DNA of 5,477 bases from Hyphomicrobiales bacterium (GTDB lineage Bacteria; Pseudomonadota; Alphaproteobacteria; Rhizobiales; Aestuariivirgaceae), in contig JALSNA010000037.1 in the NCBI GenBank assembly GCA_026987255.1, positions 1-5,477 on the forward strand, given 5' to 3'. This document shows, piece by piece, positions 1 through 4,150 of this stretch (position 1 is its first letter; each line of letters starts with the position of its first letter). The position numbers and the translations under genes were made by a program. The notes beneath the pieces were generated by a model that had not been told where the DNA came from, searched no databases, and was given only the letters and a program-made list of their open reading frames with translations.

Positions 1-525
1 CGCGCCGCCCTGCTGGCGCGACCCCTGCGGCTGTATGGCGGGCTGGGCATGCTGGGGGGATTTTTCCTCCTGCAGGTGGTGTCGTCATCTGGTTTGCGGC
101 CGGGAGCCTTCCTGGTTTCTGCCTGGGGGCTGGCTGGCATGGCCGCTCTGCTTGCGCTGCTTGCCGTGGCATGGCTGCGCGGGCGTTTGCGCCTGCCGGA
201 TGTGCTGGTGCTGGGCGGAGCCGCCGCATGGGGCCTTGTGGCCTGGCACCTGCCCTTGGCGGGCTATTCCCCGCGTGTTCTTGCCGCCGTGGTGGTGCTG
301 GTGCTGGCGGTGTGGATGATCGCATTCGGCCGGCGCGGGCAGGCGGCGGGGCTCTACTGGGGCGGGTTTGCGGCTTTCGCGGCGGAGGTGCTCTATCTCT
401 ATTTCGAGACCCTTGGCAGCCTGCTGGATACCTCGGTGTTCATGCTGCTGGGCGGAGTTCTGTTCATCGCTCTGGCCTGGGGGCTGGTGCGGCTTGCCCG
501 GAGTGGCCGGGGGAGGGCGGCATGA
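1..525 (+). CDS. DUF2157-like polytopic membrane protein, C-terminal part (5' truncated by window edge)
   Basis: The reading frame is open from the first base, so the start lies outside the window; 174 codons and the stop are visible. The protein is very hydrophobic, with about six membrane segments at visible residues 14-30, 37-59, 67-85, 92-110, 116-135 and 144-164, separated by short Arg/Gly-rich loops. The stretch LYFETLGSLLDT (about residues 133-144), followed by another hydrophobic segment, resembles the conserved end of predicted inner-membrane proteins of the DUF2157 family. The stop TGA overlaps the next start as ATGA, so the two genes are almost certainly co-transcribed and translationally coupled. 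DUF2157-type proteins are commonly followed by a GDYXXLXY protein, as here, and this neighbour supports the family call. No biochemical role is known to me. The internal ATG at 49 is not taken as the start because coding continues upstream of it. Confidence 0.75.
   Translation, partial: RAALLARPLRLYGGLGMLGGFFLLQVVSSSGLRPGAFLVSAWGLAGMAALLALLAVAWLRGRLRLPDVLVLGGAAAWGLVAWHLPLAGYSPRVLAAVVVLVLAVWMIAFGRRGQAAGLYWGGFAAFAAEVLYLYFETLGSLLDTSVFMLLGGVLFIALAWGLVRLARSGRGRAA
511..525 (+). promoter_or_regulatory. RBS and ATGA coupling junction
   Basis: GGGAGGG at 511-517 precedes ATG at 522 by 4 nt and the second ATG at 525 by 7 nt. The upstream stop TGA (523-525) overlaps the start, so terminating ribosomes can restart on the GDYXXLXY gene. 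The site fixes the start of the downstream gene to one of these two codons. Confidence 0.6.
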
Positions 526-1094
526 TGCGCATGTTCACTCCATCGATCCTGTTGCGTTCAGCGTTGGTGGCGCTGGTGCTTTCGGCGGTGCCCGGCTGGA
601 TGATATATGACCGGATGCAGCTGCTCGAAGGCGGCCGCGAGATCGTTCTGAAGACCGAACCCATCGATCCGCGCGACATCTTCCGGGGGCATTATGCGCG
701 GCTGGGGTACGAGATTTCGGCCATTCCGCTCACGGCCATGAAGGCGGGGGAAAGACCAAAGCGTGGCCAGAGCATCTACGTGGCGGTCAGGAAGGGCGCG
801 GATGGCCTGTGGCATTTTGCCGGAGTTGCCTTTGCCAGCTGGCCGGGGCGGGTCCCGGAAGATGTGGTGCTGCTCAAGGGCCGGGTCAGGCATGTGTGGA
901 GAAAGGAAATCCGGGTCGATTATGGCATCGAGCGCTATTTCGCCCCCAGACAGAGGGCCTTGCGGATCGAGCGCATGGGGCGCGGCAGACGTCAGCCTTT
1001 GGGGGTCATCCTGCGCGTCTCGCCACGGGGAAAGGCGGCCATTGCCGGGCTGAGGATCGATGGCAAGACGATCTACGAGGAGCCCCTGTGGTGA
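522..1094 (+). CDS. GDYXXLXY-family membrane-anchored protein
   Basis: This 190-residue protein has one N-terminal hydrophobic segment (about residues 9-27), an uncleaved anchor or signal peptide, then a domain probably exported to the periplasm. The family signature appears at residues 49-63, DPRDIFRGHYARLGY: the GDYxxLxY core is present, with His57 in place of the Asp. Two other family-like stretches are YGIERYF (134-140) and AAIAGLRIDGK (172-182) near the C-terminus. Length is normal for the family. The start overlaps the upstream stop (ATGA), with a GGGAGGG ribosome-binding sequence at 511-517. A second ATG at 525 is equally possible and slightly better spaced; the difference is one residue. 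An upstream in-frame extension back to 171 would read through the membrane-protein gene and is rejected. It forms a two-gene unit with the DUF2157-like protein and probably works with it in the membrane, but the function is unknown. Confidence 0.85.
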   Translation: MMRMFTPSILLRSALVALVLSAVPGWMIYDRMQLLEGGREIVLKTEPIDPRDIFRGHYARLGYEISAIPLTAMKAGERPKRGQSIYVAVRKGADGLWHFAGVAFASWPGRVPEDVVLLKGRVRHVWRKEIRVDYGIERYFAPRQRALRIERMGRGRRQPLGVILRVSPRGKAAIAGLRIDGKTIYEEPLW

Positions 1095-1727
1095 TCAGCG
1101 GGCGGCGCGCAGGGTGATTTCATCCTCGCCCTGTTCGATGTGCAGGGAAAAACCGGTCTGCTCGATGAGCCGCAAGGTATAATAGGGCTGGATTTCATGG
1201 GCGCCTATGCTCTGTGCCGGGATGGCTTCGGTGAGAACCTCGGCGGTCTTTTGCGGCAGGCAGGCCTTCTTGCCCCTGGCCTGGATGGTGATGGAGGCGT
1301 CATCGGCGTCCACGGTGATCTCGCCGCCGCGCGGAATGCAGGTGGTGGCGATGGTGAACAGGTTGAGCGCCAGCTTGACCTCCGGCTTGGGGCGGCTTTC
1401 GCGCGGGGCCTTCCAGTTCAGGGTGATGCGTTTGTCTCCGGCTATGAGATTGGCGGCCAGATCGCCGGCATCGCCAAGGGAAATCTCGCTGCCGGCGGAG
1501 CCGGCGGCGCCAAAGGCCAGACGGGCGAACTGCAACTTGCCGGAGGCCTGGCGGGCGGAGTTCTCGATCAGGGCGAAGGCCACCTTGCGCATTTCCTCAT
1601 CGGGGCTTTCGGCCAGCACCTCCAGGCCGTTGGCGATGGCCCCGACGGGCGAAATGAGGTCATGGCAGATGCGCGAGCTGACGAGCGCGGCCAGGTCCAT
1701 GGCGGAAAGGCGGTTTTCACTGGTCAT
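1095..1727 (-). CDS. chpT: ChpT histidine phosphotransferase of the CckA-ChpT-CtrA phosphorelay
   Basis: ChpT is the cytoplasmic phosphotransferase that carries phosphate from the hybrid kinase CckA to the response regulators CtrA and CpdR, controlling the alphaproteobacterial cell cycle. This 210-residue protein has the expected size. Residues 12-40 hold the conserved helix around SSRICHDLISPVGAIANGLE, with His22 as the predicted phosphorylated histidine followed by Asp23. A second helix (about 44-72, ending LQFARLAFGA) completes the dimerising four-helix-bundle half. Residues about 82-210 form the degenerate kinase-like alpha/beta domain; I see no ATP-binding N or G boxes, as expected for ChpT. 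A GGAGGAG sequence (minus strand, 1739-1745) lies 11 nt before the ATG, and Met10 is a less likely alternative start. It is divergent from the lytic transglycosylase and convergent, with no gap, with the GDYXXLXY gene. I recall chpT lying next to eipA in Brucella, so the arrangement may be conserved. Confidence 0.93.
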   Translation of the reverse strand: MTSENRLSAMDLAALVSSRICHDLISPVGAIANGLEVLAESPDEEMRKVAFALIENSARQASGKLQFARLAFGAAGSAGSEISLGDAGDLAANLIAGDKRITLNWKAPRESRPKPEVKLALNLFTIATTCIPRGGEITVDADDASITIQARGKKACLPQKTAEVLTEAIPAQSIGAHEIQPYYTLRLIEQTGFSLHIEQGEDEITLRAAR

Positions 1728-1729
1728 TG

Positions 1730-1738
1730 TGGTATAAG
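1730..1738 (+). promoter_or_regulatory. Candidate extended -10 promoter for the lytic transglycosylase gene
   Basis: TGGTATAAG fits an extended -10 element (TGn followed by TATAAG, five of six bases of TATAAT). No good -35 lies 16-18 bp upstream, which is tolerated in extended -10 promoters. It sits in the leader of chpT and would start transcription near 1745, giving an untranslated leader of about 108 nt. This is a visual match only. Confidence 0.35.
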
Positions 1739-1753
1739 CTCCTCCGTGCCCCG

Positions 1754-1780
1754 CGCATGGGCAAACGAATCACCCATGCG
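1754..1780. repeat. Perfect 8-bp inverted repeat in the divergent region
   Basis: CGCATGGG (1754-1761) and CCCATGCG (1773-1780) are perfect reverse complements separated by 11 bp, with arm centres 19 bp apart. The spacer contains GAATC, a possible CcrM site. If the candidate promoters are right, the repeat lies in the leaders of both chpT and the lytic transglycosylase gene, so it could be an operator for a dimeric regulator or an RNA hairpin. Confidence 0.6.
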
Positions 1781-1795
1781 GATCGTTGTGGCCAC

Positions 1796-1824
1796 TACAT
1801 AGCTTTTTTGCGCCATGGCTGCAA
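1796..1824 (-). promoter_or_regulatory. Candidate promoter for chpT
   Basis: On the minus strand TTGCAG (1819-1824) and TATGTA (1796-1801) are separated by exactly 17 bp. Each hexamer matches the sigma-70 consensus at three positions, so the call rests mainly on spacing and position. Transcription would begin near 1789 with a leader of about 60 nt. Confidence 0.25.
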
Positions 1825-1852
1825 AAGGGGCGATGGCATTTCGGGGGATGGC

Positions 1853-3106
1853 ATGATGCGGTTGAGAGGATTCATTCTGGCCATGCTGGCCTTGGCCGTG
1901 GGCCTGCTTGCGGCGCAGGCTCCGGCGCAGGCGGGGGCGGAGCGGGTGCAGGCGCTGTTCCGCCAGTGGCTGGAGCGCGATCTGTGGCCGGATGCGCGCC
2001 GCAAGGGCATTTCGCGCCAGGTCTTCACAGCCGCCTTCAGGGATGCACGGGTCAACCTGCGGCTGCCCGATCTGGTGCTGCCGGGGCAAAAGGCGCGCAT
2101 CCCCAGGCATCAAAGGCAGGCGGAGTTCCGCTCGCCGGGGCGCTATTTCCGCGAAAGCAGCCTGAAGGCCCTGGCGGCGCGCGGGCGCAGGCTGCTGGCG
2201 CGGCACAAGGGGCTTTTGGCGCGCATCGAGGCGCGCTTTGGCGTGCCGGGGCGCATCGTCCTGGCCATATGGGGGCGTGAAACCAGCTTCGGGCGGGTGA
2301 AGTTGCGCTACAATGCCTTCTCCATTCTCGGCACCCATGCCTTCCTGTCGCGCCGCAAGGCCTTCTTCCGTCCGCAGCTCATCGATGCCCTGGTGATCGT
2401 GCAAAGGGGCCTTGCCAGCGTGGCGCAGATGAAGAGCTCCTGGGGCGGAGCGCTGGGACAGCCGCAGATGCTGCCCGGGGTCTATCTGAAATACGCGGTG
2501 GATTTCGACGGTGACGGACGGCGCAACATCTGGACCTCGATCCCCGACATCCTGGCCTCCATCGCCAGCCATCTGGCGCGCCATGGCTGGCAAAGGGGGC
2601 GAGACTGGGGGTTCGAGGTGCGCCTTCCGGCTTCTGTCAGCTGCGCCCTGGAGGGACCGGATCAGGGCAAAACCTTCGCCCGCTGGGCCGCCCTGGGGGT
2701 GCGCCGGGTCAATGGCCGGCCGTTTCCGCAAGCGGAGCTGCGCAAGCGGGCCTTTTTGCTGCTGCCCGCCGGGCGGCATGGGCCGGCATTCCTGGCGACG
2801 CGCAATTTCTACGTGCTCAAGAGCTACAACAAGAGCGATCTTTATGCCCTGTTCATCGGCCATCTGGCCGATCGCATCCAGTGGGGAGACAGGCGGTTCG
2901 CCGCGCCCTGGGGCAAGGTGGGCGGGATGTACCGCTCCGATGTGGCCACCTTGCAAAGGGCGCTGGAGAGACAGGGCTTCGACGTGGGCGGGGCCGATGG
3001 CCTGCCCGGGTTCAAGACGCGGCGCTCCATCGGCGCATGGCAGAAGGCCCATGGCCTGCGCGATAGCTGTTTTCCGGAAAAATCCCTGCTGGGGCGGATC
3101 CGCTGA
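1853..3106 (+). CDS. Secreted MltB-type lytic murein transglycosylase with peptidoglycan-binding domain
   Basis: The enzyme cleaves the MurNAc-GlcNAc bond of peptidoglycan, forming 1,6-anhydro-MurNAc ends, in the periplasm. The 417-residue product begins with a signal peptide (residues 1-27, likely cleaved at AQA|GAE); no lipobox cysteine follows, so it should be soluble rather than a lipoprotein. Residues about 30-345 form the MltB-type catalytic domain (SLT_2 family). IEARFGVP (125-132) precedes AIWGRETSFG (138-147), where Glu143 is the predicted catalytic acid. SWGGALGQPQMLP (197-209), YAVDFDGDGRRNIW (214-227) and GPAFL (310-314) are further family motifs. Residues about 358-415 resemble a peptidoglycan-binding domain (DVATLQRALERQGF, then DGLPGFKTR). 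Start ATG at 1853 or 1856 is chosen because GGGGGA (1843-1848) precedes it and the signal peptide begins there; the frame is open back to 1727 but that extension has no signal character. It is divergent from chpT. Confidence 0.92.
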   Translation: MMRLRGFILAMLALAVGLLAAQAPAQAGAERVQALFRQWLERDLWPDARRKGISRQVFTAAFRDARVNLRLPDLVLPGQKARIPRHQRQAEFRSPGRYFRESSLKALAARGRRLLARHKGLLARIEARFGVPGRIVLAIWGRETSFGRVKLRYNAFSILGTHAFLSRRKAFFRPQLIDALVIVQRGLASVAQMKSSWGGALGQPQMLPGVYLKYAVDFDGDGRRNIWTSIPDILASIASHLARHGWQRGRDWGFEVRLPASVSCALEGPDQGKTFARWAALGVRRVNGRPFPQAELRKRAFLLLPAGRHGPAFLATRNFYVLKSYNKSDLYALFIGHLADRIQWGDRRFAAPWGKVGGMYRSDVATLQRALERQGFDVGGADGLPGFKTRRSIGAWQKAHGLRDSCFPEKSLLGRIR

Positions 3107-3137
3107 CTTGCTCCGCGATTGCAAGGATTTCTTATCC

Positions 3138-3152
3138 TTAACCGGCTGCTAA
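3138..3152 (+). promoter_or_regulatory. CtrA-box-like site upstream of the eipA homologue
   Basis: The sequence is TTAA-CCGGCTG-CTAA, matching the CtrA consensus TTAA-N7-TTAA at seven of eight specified bases, and beginning TTAACC as many CtrA half-sites do. It is the only TTAA I found by eye in the window. CAAAAT at 3164-3169 is a plausible -10; with a start near 3176 the box centre would sit about 31 bp upstream, the position of activating CtrA sites that overlap the -35. In Brucella, eipA is reported to be directly activated by CtrA. Binding here is inferred. Confidence 0.45.
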
Positions 3153-3211
3153 GGCTTTTGCCTCAAAATGTCCGCAAGTGGCCCTCCTTGCGCCCTTCTC
3201 CGGCCATGTGC

Positions 3212-3241
3212 GGGCGGGATGCTGGGCATGAGGGCGGGATG
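3212..3241 (+). repeat. 10-bp direct repeat, 20-bp period
   Basis: GGGCGGGATG occurs at 3212-3221 and again at 3232-3241. The start-to-start distance of 20 bp is close to two helical turns, which would place both copies on one face of the DNA. A similar GGGCGGGAT occurs at 5458-5466 near the window end. It may be chance in GC-rich sequence, or a regulator site in the leader of the eipA homologue. Confidence 0.4.
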
Positions 3242-3280
3242 ACGAAGCCGGGGCGGATTTTCTGGCAAACAGGTGAAAAG

Positions 3281-3895
3281 ATGAAACACGCGGCAAGATA
3301 CATCGCTCCCATGCTGGGGCTGGCGGCTCTGGTTCTTCCCATGCAGGCGGCCCTGGCGGGGTCCATGATCCACAAGACGGCGGCAGTGGCCGGCTCCACC
3401 CACCATCAGCGCGGCGGCTATTCCTCCGGCGAGATCATCGCGGAGGGGCACAAGTTCTTCGGCAAGACGACCAAGGGCCTGGCGCGGGCGGTGGAATCGG
3501 TCTTTGCGCGCAATGGCCGGCCCACCGGCTACATTCTTGGGCAGGAAGCCTCCGGGGCCTTCATCGGCGGGCTGCGCTATGGCGAGGGCATGCTCTACAT
3601 GAAGAACGGCCAGCGCCGCAAGGTCTTCTGGCAGGGGCCATCTTTGGGCTTCGATGCCGGGGGCAACGGGTCAAGGGTGCTCATGCTGGTCTACAATATC
3701 GACACGGCGCGCGAAATCTATGACCGCTTCTATGGCATTTCCGGCTCGGCCTATCTCATCGGCGGGCTCGGGGTGAGCTACAATTCCAACCAGAAGGTCA
3801 CCGTTGCTCCCATCCGCACCGGCGTCGGCGCGCGGCTGGGGGCCAATGTGGGCTATCTGAAAATGACCTCCCGGCCGACGTGGAATCCTTTCTGA
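3281..3895 (+). CDS. eipA: EipA/DUF1134-family periplasmic envelope integrity protein
   Basis: Brucella EipA is a soluble periplasmic protein with a small beta-barrel fold, needed for resistance to envelope stress and for full virulence; its exact activity is unknown. This 204-residue homologue starts with a clear signal peptide (residues 1-26, cleavage ALA|GS). The DUF1134 domain covers about residues 47-204, with the family's conserved runs GYILGQEASGAFIGGLRYGEG (83-103, Gly-rich), WQGPSLGFD (117-125), GSRVLMLVYN (130-139), GSAYLIGGLGVSYN (155-168), APIRTGVGARLGANVGYLK (176-194) and the C-terminal PTWNPF (199-204). Start 3281 is preferred over in-frame ATGs at about 3206 and 3239 because the signal peptide begins there and AGGTGA (3271-3276) lies just upstream. 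A CtrA-like box lies about 128 bp before the start, and a strong hairpin terminator 32 bp after the stop, so it is probably transcribed alone. The symbol is by family homology; orthology is likely but not tested. Confidence 0.9.
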   Translation: MKHAARYIAPMLGLAALVLPMQAALAGSMIHKTAAVAGSTHHQRGGYSSGEIIAEGHKFFGKTTKGLARAVESVFARNGRPTGYILGQEASGAFIGGLRYGEGMLYMKNGQRRKVFWQGPSLGFDAGGNGSRVLMLVYNIDTAREIYDRFYGISGSAYLIGGLGVSYNSNQKVTVAPIRTGVGARLGANVGYLKMTSRPTWNPF

Positions 3896-3927
3896 GTTTC
3901 CTCACCGGCGACAAGGGAAAGAGAGTG

Positions 3928-3971
3928 TGAAACGGGCTGTCCGCCGTCATGGGGGCAGCCTGTTTCATTTT
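3928..3971 (+). terminator. Rho-independent-type terminator after the eipA homologue
   Basis: TGAAACGGGCTG (3928-3939) pairs with CAGCCTGTTTCA (3956-3967) over 12 bp with one G-T wobble, and three more pairs (3940-3942 with 3953-3955, one of them a wobble) can extend the stem inward, leaving a 10-nt loop. TTTT follows at 3968-3971. The T run is short, but stem length and position 32 bp after the stop support termination. Confidence 0.6.
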
Positions 3972-4001
3972 GGCGCGGCATGAGGAAATTTTTTCCGCGC
4001 C
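3972..4001. repeat. GC-rich inverted repeat with T-rich loop
   Basis: GGCGCGG (3972-3978) and CCGCGCC (3995-4001) are perfect 7-bp complements around a 16-nt spacer that holds a run of six T. It begins immediately after the T run of the previous hairpin. An alternative small hairpin GGAAA/TTTCC (3984-3988 and 3992-3996) competes with it. No T run follows either arm, so it is not a standard terminator. Confidence 0.5.
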
Positions 4002-4004
4002 GGA

Positions 4005-4033
4005 TTGCAAAACGGCACGCTTTGGGCTTCAAT
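4005..4033 (+). promoter_or_regulatory. Candidate promoter for the coiled-coil protein gene
   Basis: TTGCAA (4005-4010) and TTCAAT (4028-4033) are separated by exactly 17 bp, each matching the sigma-70 consensus at four of six bases. It lies just downstream of the terminator structures and would give a leader of about 110 nt. Visual match only. Confidence 0.35.
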
Positions 4034-4150
4034 GGCGGCACTTCAGGGGACATGGCGGGCACGATCCTTGCCTGACAGGCGGGGCCTGATGCAACTTTCC
4101 GCCCGGGGCGGCGGGGAGGGAGAAAACCGGGGAAACGAGGGAACTGGCCT

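Larger units (their letters stand above)
1728..1852. other. Divergent intergenic region between chpT and lytic transglycosylase
   Basis: These 125 bp must carry the promoters for two divergent genes. They contain a candidate rightward extended -10, a candidate leftward promoter, the chpT ribosome-binding sequence (1739-1745, minus strand), a perfect 8-bp inverted repeat (1754-1761 and 1773-1780) and one GANTC sequence (GAATC, 1767-1771), the target of the alphaproteobacterial CcrM methylase. There is also an 8-bp palindrome GTGGCCAC at 1788-1795. I see no TTAA-type CtrA site here. Confidence 0.6.
3107..3280. other. Intergenic region between lytic transglycosylase and eipA homologue
   Basis: These 174 bp hold no convincing gene. 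Near the left end are weak overlapping hairpins: CTTGC/GCAAG (3107-3111 and 3121-3125) followed by a T-rich stretch, and AAGGAT/ATCCTT (3123-3128 and 3134-3139). Either could be a poor terminator for the upstream gene. The CtrA-like box follows, then a candidate -10, then a 10-bp direct repeat (3212-3221 and 3232-3241) and the eipA ribosome-binding sequence AGGTGA at 3271-3276. The presence of regulatory sequence suggests eipA has its own promoter. Confidence 0.5.
3896..4150. other. Intergenic region between eipA homologue and coiled-coil gene
   Basis: The 255 bp contain no convincing gene. From left to right: a strong hairpin with a short T run (3928-3971), a second GC-rich inverted repeat (3972-4001), a candidate promoter (4005-4033), and a purine-rich leader (roughly 4109-4142) ending in the ribosome-binding sequence GAGGGA at 4137-4142, 8 nt before the next ATG. 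A 46-codon frame from ATG 3949 to 4089 overlaps the hairpin and looks like chance. Confidence 0.5.

Noticed and set aside
171..521. Upstream extension of the GDYXXLXY frame
   Set aside because: It runs out of frame through the membrane-protein gene; the ATGA junction and RBS fix the start at 522 or 525.
1140..1802. 220-codon plus-strand frame opposite chpT
   Set aside because: ChpT on the minus strand is clear; the antisense frame is Gly/Ala-rich with no motifs.
1727..1852. Upstream extension of the lytic transglycosylase reading frame
   Set aside because: The extension would overlap the chpT start, has no signal-peptide character and would bury the real signal peptide 42 residues in.
1724..3124. 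466-codon minus-strand open frame opposite the lytic transglycosylase gene
   Set aside because: The plus strand encodes an intact catalytic domain with the expected glutamate. The antisense product is Gln/Pro/Arg-rich and shows no family features.
3108..3136. TTGCTC-N17-CTTATC as an eipA promoter
   Set aside because: The spacing is right but the -10 match is poor; the CtrA box with CAAAAT at 3164-3169 is the better candidate.
3119..3280. Upstream extension of the eipA frame, including ATGs at about 3206 and 3239
   Set aside because: The signal peptide begins at 3281 with a ribosome-binding sequence just upstream, and the extension would overlap the putative CtrA box.
3949..4089. 46-codon plus-strand frame in the gap after eipA
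   Set aside because: It starts inside the terminator hairpin, lacks a good ribosome-binding site and shows no recognisable sequence.
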